From an uncultured Bacteroidales bacterium (lineage in GTDB: Bacteria; Bacteroidota; Bacteroidia; Bacteroidales; P3), in contig CALUNB010000016.1 of NCBI GenBank assembly GCA_944321885.1, positions 1-45,048 of the forward strand: a DNA stretch of 45,048 nt, given 5' to 3'. A model generated the notes under the pieces. It made no database searches, was not told the DNA's origin, and saw only the letters and a list, made by a program, of their open reading frames with translations. The number at the start of each line of letters is the position of its first letter. Position 1 is the stretch's first letter. The position numbers and the translations under genes were made by a program. Shown one piece after another: positions 7,789-15,855 of this stretch.

Positions 7789-8865
7789 ATGTCCCTGACC
7801 TCCTACCCCATACGCCCCGGTTTCCTGTTCTTTGCCGGCCCGTGCAGCGCCGAAAGCTTGGAACAATTGCAGACCGTGGCTGCTTTCCTTTGCCGGTGGA
7901 ACCAAGAGAATCCCTTGAAAGTAAAAGTCTTGCGTGCCGGTGCATGGAAGCCCAGGACCCGGCCCGGTGAATTCGAAGGAAGGGGCGAAGAGGCTCTTGC
8001 CTGGTTGGCGGAAGTCAAACAGGAATGGAAGATAGCCGTAGGTACGGAAGTTGCCAACGCCAAGCATGTGGAAGCCTGCCTGAAGCATGGCATCGACATG
8101 GTATGGACCGGAGCCAGGACCACGGCCAATCCTTTCCTCATGCAGGAAATCGCCTCTGCTTTGGAAGGTTGCAGCTTACCGGTCTATATCAAGAATCCCA
8201 TCAGTCCGGACCTGGGGCTTTGGAGCGGCGGAGTGGAACGGATCGCCCGCAAAAGCAAGGGAAAAATCGGTTGCATCCACCGGGGGTTCGGCCTCTACAA
8301 TCCGGAACCCTACCGGAACGCGCCGCTTTGGGAATTGGCGGTCGAAATGAAACGCCTCTACCCGGATTTACCCCTTTTGTGCGACCCCAGCCATATCGGG
8401 GGCAAACGGGAGTACTTGGCAGAAATCTCGCAAACCGCCCTCGATTTGGAAATGGACGGCCTGATGCTCGAACTCCATCCCGAACCAGACAAGGCGCTGA
8501 GCGATGCCAAACAACAAATCGATTTTCCCGGATTCGAGGAACTGGTTTCAAAATGGGTCTTCAAGCACAAGGAAGGCAATTCCAGCCGGATGACCCAAAT
8601 CCGCTGCATCCTGGACGAAATCGATGACGAACTGATCCAACTCTTGGGCCGTCGCATGCGTTTGGTTCAAGAAATAGGGAATCTCAAAAAGGACGCGAAT
8701 CTCTCCGTTTTGCAACTGGACCGTTGGAACGCCGTGGTTGAAAGGGCTTTGTCCCAAGCCCGCCAACAAGGTTTGGACGAGAACTTCGTCCGCAGCCTGC
8801 TCCATTGCATCCATGCGGAGGCCTTGCGCCTGCAACGGGACATCGTAAACAAACCTTTCGATTAA
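7789..8865 (+). CDS. Bifunctional DAHP synthase (class I-beta) / chorismate mutase
   Basis: A 358-aa fusion for aromatic amino acid synthesis. Start ATG at 7789 (MSLTSYPIRPGFLFFAGPCS), just after a perfect promoter. Residues ~1-265 are a KDO8P-synthase-like DAHP synthase: 'FAGPCSAES', 'KPRTRPGEFEG', 'IKNPISPDLGLW', 'CIHRGF' and 'LLCDPSHIGGKREY' (metal and PEP/E4P-binding segments). It condenses PEP with erythrose 4-phosphate. Residues ~275-355 are an AroQ-type chorismate mutase ('ILDEIDDELIQLLGRRMRLV', 'IGNLKK'), which makes prephenate and may also act as an allosteric sensor. The C-terminus (NKPFD) and stop codon lie inside repeat family A, so the last residues may come from that insertion. 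Confidence 0.93.
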   Translation: MSLTSYPIRPGFLFFAGPCSAESLEQLQTVAAFLCRWNQENPLKVKVLRAGAWKPRTRPGEFEGRGEEALAWLAEVKQEWKIAVGTEVANAKHVEACLKHGIDMVWTGARTTANPFLMQEIASALEGCSLPVYIKNPISPDLGLWSGGVERIARKSKGKIGCIHRGFGLYNPEPYRNAPLWELAVEMKRLYPDLPLLCDPSHIGGKREYLAEISQTALDLEMDGLMLELHPEPDKALSDAKQQIDFPGFEELVSKWVFKHKEGNSSRMTQIRCILDEIDDELIQLLGRRMRLVQEIGNLKKDANLSVLQLDRWNAVVERALSQARQQGLDENFVRSLLHCIHAEALRLQRDIVNKPFD

Positions 8866-8980
8866 GCCGAACGCCATGCCAAGCTTGCTTGAGCCTGGCC
8901 GAGGCGGAGAACCGAGCGGAGCGAGCTCATGAACGCCTTGAAAACATTTGCGCCGTGAATAAAGGAACGTGTAAACGAAC
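8854..8980. repeat. Dispersed repeat, family A, copy 2
   Basis: Starts CCTTTCGATTAAGCCGAACG and closely follows copy 1 (1087-1212), including CATGCCAAGCTTGCTTG, GGCGGAGAACCGAGCGGAGC and the distal GTGAATAAAG module. It overlaps the last codons and stop (8863-8865) of the DAHP synthase gene. Confidence 0.8.
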
Positions 8981-9014
8981 CTTTTCAAGATTGTAAGAAA
9001 TTTTAAACAGCTTC
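8981..9014. repeat. Solo terminal sequence of the 284-bp element
   Basis: CTTTTCAAGATTGTAAGAAA followed by TTTTAAACAGCTTCT is the reverse complement of the left end of the elements at 15540 and 39370. Only this end is present. It abuts the stop codon (9015-9017) of the S4-domain gene and directly follows repeat family A. Confidence 0.75.
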
Positions 9015-9401
9015 TCAATCCCAATCCTCGTCCCAATCCATACTCTTGAACTCGTCGATTTCCCGTCGTTCGCGTTTGGTCGGACGCCCGGTCCGGGGAT
9101 CACGGCGCTCGAAGGAAGGCGCCCGCTGCAAAGCCAGTTTTTCCTTTTCTTCCGGAGCCGTCACATCCAAAGCGAATTCAGGCACCTTGGCGGCCCCGAC
9201 CCGGTTTTTGGGAAAATCCAACACCCGGTAGGAAAGCACCACTCCGTGGCGGTTCAAATTGAGCACATCCCCTACCTTGACCTCCTTGGCTGCTTTCACA
9301 ATGTCATCTCCAATCCGGATGCGCCCCAAACGGCAGGCTTCGGAAGCTTCCGTCCGGGTCTTGAAAAGACGGATGGACCAAAGGTATTTATCGATTCGCA
9401 T
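9015..9401 (-). CDS. S4-domain RNA-binding protein (Hsp15-like)
   Basis: A 128-aa protein. I start it at the ATG at 9401 (MRIDKYLWSIRLFKTRTEAS), the usual beginning of this family. The longer open frame upstream only translates the 82-bp tandem array. The S4 fold covers about residues 1-65 ('RIDKYLWSIRLFKTRTEA', 'RIGDDIVKAAKEVKVGDVL'), where the Arg/Lys residues bind structured RNA. The C-terminal tail is charged ('DPRTGRPTKRERREIDE'). In E. coli, Hsp15 binds stalled 50S subunits; this role here is by family only. It reads convergently to the DAHP synthase gene, with a solo repeat end at its stop codon. Confidence 0.87.
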   Translation of the reverse strand: MRIDKYLWSIRLFKTRTEASEACRLGRIRIGDDIVKAAKEVKVGDVLNLNRHGVVLSYRVLDFPKNRVGAAKVPEFALDVTAPEEKEKLALQRAPSFERRDPRTGRPTKRERREIDEFKSMDWDEDWD

Positions 9402-9455
9402 GGTATGGTATTCTGTTGTTCCGTCCCAACACCGGTAACGTGTCAGAATGGGTAA

Positions 9456-9786
9456 TTGGGCTTCGCCGATGCCCCTTCGTCTCGGCCATGCCCAAGCAAA
9501 GGAACGGCTTGCCATGGCGCTCGGCTTAATCGGGGCGTTGGGCTTCGCCGATGCCCCTTCGTCTCGGCCATGCCCAAGCAAAGGAACGGCTTGCCATGGC
9601 GCTCGGCTTAATCGGGGCGTTGGGCTTCGCCGATGCCCCTTCGTCTCGGCCATGCCCAAGCAAAGGAACGGCTTGCCATGGCGCTCGGCTTAATCGGGGC
9701 GTTGGGCTTCGCCGATGCCCCTTCGTCTCGGCCATGCCCAAGCAAAGGAACGGCTTGCCATGGCGCTCGGCTTAATCGGGGCGTTG
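9456..9786. repeat. Four tandem copies of an 82-bp repeat
   Basis: Units begin with CTTCGCCGATGCCCCTTCGT at 9461, 9543, 9625 and 9707 (period 82). The copies are identical by eye over their full length, and a decayed fifth unit starts at 9787. Because 82 is not a multiple of 3, the frame shifts from copy to copy, so the array is not coding. The reverse complement of each unit contains CGATTAAGCCGAGCGCCATG, the core of repeat family A. Confidence 0.95.
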
Positions 9787-9820
9787 ACTTCACCGAAAAC
9801 AAGCAGCACCCCGGTTTACT

Positions 9821-11125
9821 CTACTTTTCCCGGAAATACACTTTCACCGGCACACCCGTGAAATCCCAAAGGCTCCGCAACTGGTTTTCCACAAAGCGTT
9901 TATACGGTTCCTTGACATATTGGGGCAAGTTGCAAAAGAACACGAAAGCCGGATATGGGGTCGGCAACTGGGTCAGATATTTGATTTTGACGATTTTACC
10001 CTTGTGGATAGGCGGGGGCGTCTGTTTCAGGATTGGCAACAACTGCCCGTTGAGCTCGGAGGTAGGAATACGGCGGCTCCGGTTGTCGAACACCTCCTTC
10101 ACCCTTTCCATGACCCGGTAAATCCGCTGCTTGTTGATGACCGAAGTGAAAACCACCGGAATATCGTTGTCGGGGGCCAAACGGCTCAAAATCCCAGCCT
10201 CAAACTCCTTGAGCGTATTGTTACCCTTTTCAATCAAATCCCATTTGTTGACCACGACCACGACCCCTTTGTTGTTCCGGCGGCAAAGCCCGAAAAGGTT
10301 CAAATCCTGGGATTCCAGACCTGCCGAAGCATCCAGCATCAGCACGCAGACATCGCTGTTCTCGATGGCGCGTATGGAACGCATGACCGAATAAAACTCG
10401 ATGTCTTCCTTGACCTTCTGCTTGCGGCGGACCCCGGCGGTATCCACCAAATAAAAGTCGAAACCGAAACGGTTGTAGCGTGTGAAAATCGTATCACGCG
10501 TGGTCCCGGCAATCGGAGTCACAATATGACGATCTTCACCAATGAAAGCATTGATAATGGATGATTTACCCACATTCGGCCGTCCGATGATCGTGACCCG
10601 GGGCAGTCCCTCCAGCACCACATCCTGCTCTTCCTGCATATCTTTGACCACCTCGTCCAACAAATCCCCGGTCCCGGCCCCGTTCACCGCCGAAAGCGGA
10701 TAAACACGTTCGAAGCCCAAGGAATAAAACTCGGCCATCGCATATTCCTTGTCCGAAGTATCAATCTTGTTTACCACCAAAAAGACCGGCTTGGAAGTCC
10801 GGCGCAACAAATCGGCCACGTCCTCGTCCATCGAGGTCAAGCCCATCATGCCGTCCACCAAGAAAAGGATGATGTCGGCCTCGTCAATCGCCAACTGCAC
10901 CTGCTTGCGGATTTCCTTGTTGAAATGGTCGTCATCATCCAAAAGGTATCCTCCGGTATCAATGACAGAAAACTCCTTGCCGTTCCAATCCCCCACCCCG
11001 TAATTACGGTCGCGGGTCACACCGCTCACTTCGTCCACAATGGCGGTACGGGTCTGGGTCAAACGGTTGAAAAGCGTGGACTTCCCCACATTGGGCCTGC
11101 CGACAATGGCTACGATATTGCGCAT
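9821..11125 (-). CDS. der: Ribosome biogenesis GTPase Der (EngA)
   Basis: A 434-aa protein with two GTPase domains in tandem, needed for 50S subunit assembly. Start ATG at 11125 ([20 protein letters not shown]); an upstream Met would add an atypical tail. Domain 1 (about 1-165) has the P-loop 'GRPNVGKS', 'DTGG' and 'NKID'. Domain 2 (about 175-345) has 'GRPNVGKSS', 'DTAGVRRK' and 'NKWD'. The C-terminal KH-like domain (about 350-434) ends '[10 protein letters not shown]'. All nucleotide-binding motifs are intact. A TAAATTTG box sits only 5 bp before the start, too close to be convincing as a promoter. The tandem repeat array lies just past its stop. Confidence 0.96.
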   Translation of the reverse strand: MRNIVAIVGRPNVGKSTLFNRLTQTRTAIVDEVSGVTRDRNYGVGDWNGKEFSVIDTGGYLLDDDDHFNKEIRKQVQLAIDEADIILFLVDGMMGLTSMDEDVADLLRRTSKPVFLVVNKIDTSDKEYAMAEFYSLGFERVYPLSAVNGAGTGDLLDEVVKDMQEEQDVVLEGLPRVTIIGRPNVGKSSIINAFIGEDRHIVTPIAGTTRDTIFTRYNRFGFDFYLVDTAGVRRKQKVKEDIEFYSVMRSIRAIENSDVCVLMLDASAGLESQDLNLFGLCRRNNKGVVVVVNKWDLIEKGNNTLKEFEAGILSRLAPDNDIPVVFTSVINKQRIYRVMERVKEVFDNRSRRIPTSELNGQLLPILKQTPPPIHKGKIVKIKYLTQLPTPYPAFVFFCNLPQYVKEPYKRFVENQLRSLWDFTGVPVKVYFREK

Positions 11126-11258
11126 GGTCTCAAATTTACGAACGTTCAAAACCCCCGGATGTCCTTTCCAAGGGTCGAAACAAAATTAAACAAACCGGAT
11201 GCCGGACCTTACATACATGGAACAGCGTTTTGGGTATCGCCAGGCATGCCTTTATGCT

Positions 11259-11296
11259 AAAAAAGGCTTGCACAAAGTTCTTTTGAGCAAGCCTTT
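11259..11296 (-). terminator. Rho-independent terminator of the tRNA gene
   Basis: On the minus strand AAAGGCTTGC (11296-11287) pairs perfectly with GCAAGCCTTT (11271-11262), loop of 15 nt, followed by further T (11261-11259). It begins 4 bp after the tRNA 3' end. Confidence 0.85.
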
Positions 11297-11299
11297 CTG

Positions 11300-11371
<72 letters not shown>

Positions 11372-11382
11372 ATATCGGACTG

Positions 11383-11413
11383 CAAAGGTACTGCTTTTTT
11401 TCAAAATTCCAAA
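11383..11413 (-). promoter_or_regulatory. Bacteroidota promoter of the initiator tRNA
   Basis: Minus strand: TTTG (11413-11410), 19-nt spacer, TACCTTTG (11390-11383). Perfect match to TTTG-N19-TAnnTTTG, 11 bp from the mature 5' end. Confidence 0.8.
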
Positions 11414-11467
11414 CATCCGTGATTTTTTTGATGCCATTTTGCCCCCCAAAGCAACCCGCAAGCCCTG

Positions 11468-12703
11468 TCACGCCTCGGAACGAAGCTTGAAATAACGCCC
11501 GTATGTCAACATCCGCCATCCCCATTCCAAAGGTCCGAAGCGAAAGACGGAAAGCCAAGCCCGGCTCAACAACATTTGAACGATAAAGACAAGGAAAACA
11601 ATTCCCTCCACCTGTGCCAATCCCAGGCTCGCCCCCAATCCCAAACCGATACCATAAAACAAAAACATGCCGATAAGGGATTGGCCGATATAGTTGCTCA
11701 ATGCCATCCTGCCCGGAGCCGCGAACCAAGAGAAGATTTTCCATTGGGGACGACGCAGGAACAGCAGGCAAATCCCCGCCACATAGGAAAAACCGAGCGG
11801 GAAGACACTGACAAAATAAAGGAGGGAATGCAAAGTCGTCCCCCAAACTTGGTGGTTCAAAGCGCTCCAAGCATAAAGCAAGGAAAGCGGAAAACCCACC
11901 CCAAAACCGTAACGGAACACCTTCCTAAGCCAAGCCTTGCGGATCGCCAAATCGGCATAGACCCGGTTCCGTCCCAAGTAGAAACCGATGAGGAACAAAC
12001 CGAGAACCTTGAAATAGCGGTTGCCGTCGATGAATTCCTGAACCCGGACCAAAGCTCCTTGAATAAGGAACTGGAACACTTCGCCGTAATCCTTGGCATC
12101 GCGCAACCAATAGGCAAAATTCGCCTCGGTAATGCCGAACTCCGCACACCAATGCTGCTGCCAACGGACCACCGGCGCCGAAAGGGAGAAATGACCCCAT
12201 TCCTGCATCCCGTCCACCAAGACCGGCAGGAAAAGCAAAGCAAAAGCCCACGCCAACAATTTCTTATCGGACAGACGGCGGAACAAGGGCAGCAACAGCC
12301 CCAAAAGAGCATAGAGCATCAGGATGTCGCCGCTCCAGATAAACATCAAATGCAGGAAACCAATGAAAATCAATACGCCCATCCGGCGGTAAAAGACCTT
12401 GAAACCGTCCACGCCCTTTTTCTCCGCATTCGACAAGATAATAGAAAAGCCAATGCCGAACAGCAAGGAAAAGATGGTGTAGAACTTCCCGTCGATGAAA
12501 AGGTATTGCAGGAAACGGACCACGCGGTCGAGTCCATACGTCGGCATGGCCTCCACCGCACTCGCGTTCAAGAAAGTATAAAGCGAAAATTCAGGGAAAT
12601 TGGCAAGGGCGATGCCCAGCAGGGCGAAACCCCGCAAGGCATCGAGAATCACAAAACGTTGGGAGGAACGTACCGGGGCCGCAGGGCCAAGGGCAGGTTT
12701 CAT
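11468..12703 (-). CDS. DUF418 (YeiB-like) membrane protein
   Basis: A 411-aa polytopic membrane protein. Start ATG at 12703 (MKPALGPAAPVRSSQRFVIL); the longer frame runs antisense-like through the previous gene. It opens with 'LDALRGFALLGIALANF', the signature of this family and of related acyltransferase-3 proteins. About ten hydrophobic spans follow, including 'FLQYLFIDGKFYTIFSLLFG', 'LIFIGFLHLMFIWSGDILMLYALLGLLLPLF' split over two spans, and 'MALSNYIGQSLIGMFLFYGI'. The C-terminal part ('FRFGPLEWGWRMLTYGRYF') is the typical DUF418 end. The start codon overlaps the DUF3737 stop (ATGA), so translation is probably coupled. The function of the family is not known. Confidence 0.9.
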   Translation of the reverse strand: MKPALGPAAPVRSSQRFVILDALRGFALLGIALANFPEFSLYTFLNASAVEAMPTYGLDRVVRFLQYLFIDGKFYTIFSLLFGIGFSIILSNAEKKGVDGFKVFYRRMGVLIFIGFLHLMFIWSGDILMLYALLGLLLPLFRRLSDKKLLAWAFALLFLPVLVDGMQEWGHFSLSAPVVRWQQHWCAEFGITEANFAYWLRDAKDYGEVFQFLIQGALVRVQEFIDGNRYFKVLGLFLIGFYLGRNRVYADLAIRKAWLRKVFRYGFGVGFPLSLLYAWSALNHQVWGTTLHSLLYFVSVFPLGFSYVAGICLLFLRRPQWKIFSWFAAPGRMALSNYIGQSLIGMFLFYGIGLGLGASLGLAQVEGIVFLVFIVQMLLSRAWLSVFRFGPLEWGWRMLTYGRYFKLRSEA

Positions 12704-13584
12704 GGCAGTTTCGCGTTTTTCCTTTGTTCGATACGACAATCCGCCGGAGCCTTGATGTTCTCGTCTAAAGTCACGGACCCGATGGAGTCGGCCACGATAT
12801 AGCCCGACATGGGGTTCTTGATATTGGTGATGCTGCCCCGGATGTCGGCCTTCACGGTGCTGTACTCGAAAGCACGGTCGCAATCCGGCCCGAAAGTGCA
12901 GTTTTCCAGCACCAAGTCATGGGCATAGCACAAGGGCTGCTCCCCGGTGATGTGGCAATTGACCAAACGGAGGTTCTTCGAATGCCATCCCAGGTACTCG
13001 CCGTTCAGGACGGAATCGTAAATCGTCACGTTTTCCACTTCCCAGAAGGCATCCTTGGTCGTGATGCGGGCATTACGGATTTCCACATCCTTCACATATT
13101 GGAACACGTACTTGCTGTCGCTTTCCAAGCCGTCCACCCGGATACCGCGGCTGAACATGAAAGGATAGGTTCCCCCGTGAAGGGTCAGATTCTTGATATC
13201 CAATCTCTGACAACGCCAGAAAACCTCATCGGCATCGTTCATCAGGACGTTCTCGATTTCAATGTCCGTCATTTCGCGAAACATCTTCGGAGCATCGATA
13301 CGGGTGTCCTTCATCTTCAAATGGTCGCAATACCAAAGGGCCGAACGCCCTCCTACGTCGAAGAAACAGCGGTCGATTTTGAAGCCGTGCACATGCCAGA
13401 AGGGATAGTTGCCCTCAAAGCGGCAGTTCACCGCCTCGATGTTGCTGCATTCCTTGATGGCAGATTCCCCTGCCCGTATCGTGACATTCTCCAAATAAAG
13501 GTCGTGGGAGGCGAAAAGCGGGCGCTCCCCGCCAAATTCCTTGTTGATGATTCGTTCCATGGGAAGTTTCGTGTTTTCGTCCAT
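12700..13584 (-). CDS. DUF3737 family protein (predicted right-handed beta-helix)
   Basis: A 294-aa protein, start ATG at 13584 (MDENTKLPMERIINKEFGGE); the preceding in-frame TTG is unlikely. It consists of repeating short strands with regularly spaced 'I.N..(L/I)' and 'V.(D/N)C.F' units, for example 'LYLENVTIRAGESAIKECSN', 'IEIENVLMNDADEVFWRC', 'VEIRNARITTKDAFWEVENV' and 'LVLENCTFGPDCDRAF'. That regularity suggests stacked beta-helix coils as in pectin lyase-like proteins. No catalytic triad is evident and there is no signal peptide. It sits 53 bp after the decarboxylase-cupin gene and overlaps DUF418 by 4 bp. The role is unknown. Confidence 0.85.
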   Translation of the reverse strand: MDENTKLPMERIINKEFGGERPLFASHDLYLENVTIRAGESAIKECSNIEAVNCRFEGNYPFWHVHGFKIDRCFFDVGGRSALWYCDHLKMKDTRIDAPKMFREMTDIEIENVLMNDADEVFWRCQRLDIKNLTLHGGTYPFMFSRGIRVDGLESDSKYVFQYVKDVEIRNARITTKDAFWEVENVTIYDSVLNGEYLGWHSKNLRLVNCHITGEQPLCYAHDLVLENCTFGPDCDRAFEYSTVKADIRGSITNIKNPMSGYIVADSIGSVTLDENIKAPADCRIEQRKNAKLP

Positions 13585-13637
13585 TTTTAAAAGCAAAACA
13601 AATGGTTTTCAAAATCCTGCGAAGCCGGATTAACGGA

Positions 13638-14462
13638 TTACTTGCCTAATTTGTCGTACTCGGAATCGCTGACCGCTTCCAGCCATTCGGTGGAGGTCTT
13701 TTCTCCGGGGACTTCAAAAGCGAGGTGGGCGAACCAGCTGTCGGCGGCCGCTCCGTGCCAATGCTTTACATTGGCCGGGATATGAATCACATCGCCCGGA
13801 AGCATCTGCACGGCAGGCTTGCCTTCTTCCTGGTACCAACCTTTCCCGGCCACGCACACGAGCATCTGTCCTCCGCCTTTGGCGGCATGGTGGATATGCC
13901 AGTTGTTGCGGCAACGCGGTTCAAAGGTGACGTTGGAAAAAGGAACCTGGGCATCCGAAACCCGTGCCAAATAGCTGTTACCGATAAAATACTGGGCGTA
14001 AGCGGTGTTCGGTTCCCCAATCGGGAAAATCATTTCCTGTTGGAACGCGGCTTTCCCGTTATCGTCCGGCACATCCTCTGCCCAAACATCCTTGGCCAGA
14101 CGGAAAGCGCCCCAGGCATTGGGCCAACCGGCATAGAAAGCGATATGGGTCAACATTTCGGAGATTTCCGTGCGGGTCACACCGTTCTGTTTGGCGAATT
14201 GTAAATGATGGGTCAAGGAAGCATCGATGATACCCTTGCCAATCAAGGTGGAAACCGTAATCATGCTGCGGTCGTGCGGGCTGAGGCCGGGACGGTTCCA
14301 AACCTCCCCGAAAAGCACGTCGTCATTCAATTCCGCGAATTTCGGGGCAAATTCCCCCAACTGCACATGTCCGGCAGTCTGCGTAATCTTTTCTTGTGCC
14401 ATGATATGTCCTAAATTTAAGGTTGATACCAAGAAGGATAGAAGCAAGATTTTCGTTTTCAT
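13638..14462 (-). CDS. Secreted carboxymuconolactone decarboxylase-like / cupin fusion protein
   Basis: A 274-aa protein with a signal peptide (MKTKILLLSFLVSTLNLGHIMA, cleavage near residue 22). Residues ~30-130 are a carboxymuconolactone decarboxylase (AhpD-like) domain: 'DRSMITVSTLIGKGI', 'LTHHLQFAKQNGVTRTEISE' and 'AFYAGWPNAWGAFRLAKDV'. No CxxC motif is present, so peroxidase activity of the AhpD kind is unlikely. Residues ~165-260 are a cupin: 'NNWHIHHAAKGGGQMLVCVAG' carries metal-ligand His residues, and 'PGDVIHIPANVKHWHGA' is the second cupin motif. The same domain pair occurs in predicted extracytoplasmic proteins of many bacteria. Substrate unknown. Possibly the first gene of a three-gene operon with DUF3737 and DUF418. 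Confidence 0.88.
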   Translation of the reverse strand: MKTKILLLSFLVSTLNLGHIMAQEKITQTAGHVQLGEFAPKFAELNDDVLFGEVWNRPGLSPHDRSMITVSTLIGKGIIDASLTHHLQFAKQNGVTRTEISEMLTHIAFYAGWPNAWGAFRLAKDVWAEDVPDDNGKAAFQQEMIFPIGEPNTAYAQYFIGNSYLARVSDAQVPFSNVTFEPRCRNNWHIHHAAKGGGQMLVCVAGKGWYQEEGKPAVQMLPGDVIHIPANVKHWHGAAADSWFAHLAFEVPGEKTSTEWLEAVSDSEYDKLGK

Positions 14463-14660
14463 TATAATAGGTTTTAAAGTGTTTGGACCCGAAAGGGGCT
14501 GAACCGGATTGGATTAGCGATTTCCCGCAAAGGGGAAACGACCAAAAAAAATTTCCAGCCCCTCTAATTAACTTCAGAACAATTGTTTGTTCCGCCAAAA
14601 ATCCTCATGAACAAGGAATCCCCCGGATACTTGCCTGTGTGGTAGAGGAAAAGCCTTGCA

Positions 14661-15221
14661 TCACAACCTCCTGATAATCTTTGCCGGAACCCCTGCCACC
14701 ACGGTGTTTGCCGGGATGTCCTTGGTCACCACCGCGCCCGCCCCGACCACGGCATTGTCCCCGATATGCACGCCTTGGAGTATCGTGGCGTTGGAACCGA
14801 CCCAGACGTTCTTACCCAGGACAATCGGCGCGGGATAGGTCATTTTCCGCTTTTCGGGTTCCATGAAATGGTTGAGCGTGGCGAACACCACGTTATGGCC
14901 AATCTGGCAACCGTCACCGAGGGTCACGCCCCCGTGGTCCTGGAAATGACAGCAGGCATTGATGAAAACGCCTTCGCCCACCGAGATGTTCTTCCCGAAA
15001 TCCGTATAAAACGGAGGGAACACACGGAACGTGGAGGGAACCGGCTTGCCGAAAAGTTCCGAGAGAAGCGCCCGGGTTTCCTCCGGATCATGAAATGCCG
15101 TGTTCAAACGGAACGTGATCCGCCTCGCCTCCTGGCTCATTTCGTCCATAAAACGATGTATCTCTTCCGTATCGAGCGGTTTTCCTGTCTTCACGAATTC
15201 CTGGAAGGTTTCGAGTGTCAT
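14661..15221 (-). CDS. Maltose/galactoside O-acetyltransferase-like hexapeptide protein
   Basis: A 186-aa protein, start ATG at 15221 (MTLETFQEFVKTGKPLDTEE); the frame continues 27 codons upstream without family similarity. A helical N-terminal part (about 1-55) precedes a left-handed beta-helix with hexapeptide repeats: 'VGEGVFINACCHFQDHGGVT', 'LGDGCQIGHNVVFATLNH' (His that would be catalytic), 'WVGSNATILQGVHIGDNAVV' and 'GAGAVVTKDIPANTVVAG'. It ends in 'VPAKIIRRL'. By family it transfers acetyl from acetyl-CoA to a sugar or similar acceptor. No sugar locus is nearby, so the acceptor is unknown. Confidence 0.9.
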   Translation of the reverse strand: MTLETFQEFVKTGKPLDTEEIHRFMDEMSQEARRITFRLNTAFHDPEETRALLSELFGKPVPSTFRVFPPFYTDFGKNISVGEGVFINACCHFQDHGGVTLGDGCQIGHNVVFATLNHFMEPEKRKMTYPAPIVLGKNVWVGSNATILQGVHIGDNAVVGAGAVVTKDIPANTVVAGVPAKIIRRL

Positions 15222-15419
15222 GTCTTTTTGTTTTTTCGGATGAACCAAGGCCATCCATGCCCGCCTCATTCCCTGGAGGGGGGGGCGTCCTTCGGGTCCC
15301 ACCGGAATCCAAGGCTAAACCCCTTCTTTCAGTTTGCAAAAGTAAACGCAGGTAACGGGTGGAACCCTAAACAAATTACGGATGATTATACCCCATTTAC
15401 GGAATGTCCCGGACCGGAC

Positions 15420-15539
15420 TCACGCCTTTCCCACCTTTCTTGCCAAAGGAATCAACAACCTATCTACCAACTCCTTCATGTCCTCGACGGTCATTTTATT
15501 CCTCCCCTTGTTCCTGATTTCCAAAGCCAAATCAGTTTT
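15420..15539 (-). pseudogene. C-terminal remnant of an unknown gene, cut by the MITE-like element
   Basis: A minus-strand frame enters from the edge of the 284-bp element and reads TDLALEIRNKGRNKMTVEDM then KELVDRLLIPLARKVGKA and stop (15422-15420). It looks like a real protein C-terminus: a charged amphipathic helix rich in Lys, Leu and Glu. The upstream part is missing. I do not recognise the family. A short independent ORF starting at its internal Met is possible but would be only 24 aa. Confidence 0.4.
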
Positions 15540-15823
15540 AGAAGCTGTTTAAAATTTCTTACAATCCTGAAAAGGCTGAATTTTCAGGGACCGGGTTCAG
15601 GATTTTGTTTGCCCATCGGGGGCTATTTCGGCTCTGGGTTGAGCGAAACTCGAAGATAGCTTGGTCTCGGAGAAATCAAAGCAAGCTTTGCTTCCTCGCT
15701 CGACTTTCGCTATCGTTTGCGTTTTTCACGTCAGATAGCTTGGCTATCCTCCTTTGAAAAACGTCGCGCCATCCCTCCAAATCCCCTCCCGATGGCCTAA
15801 ACAAATAAATTTAAACAGCTTCT
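15540..15823. mobile_element. 284-bp MITE-like element, copy 1
   Basis: Both ends carry AGAAGCTGTTTAAA in inverted orientation (15540-15553 and 15810-15823). The sequence is 94% identical without gaps (18 mismatches by my count over 284 bp) to the copy at 39370-39653. It has no transposase gene. A flanking TA on each side could be a 2-bp target duplication, but copy 2 does not share it. Confidence 0.8.
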
Positions 15824-15855
15824 ACGTCCGGCAATGTATTTTTGCCATTTCCCGT

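Noticed and set aside
9456..9786. CRISPR array
   Set aside because: Units are direct 82-bp repeats without variable spacers, and no cas genes are present.
9402..9802. Open frames through the 82-bp array on both strands, including an N-terminal extension of the S4 protein
   Set aside because: The period shifts the frame in each copy, and the S4 family begins at MRIDKYLW; the array is non-coding.
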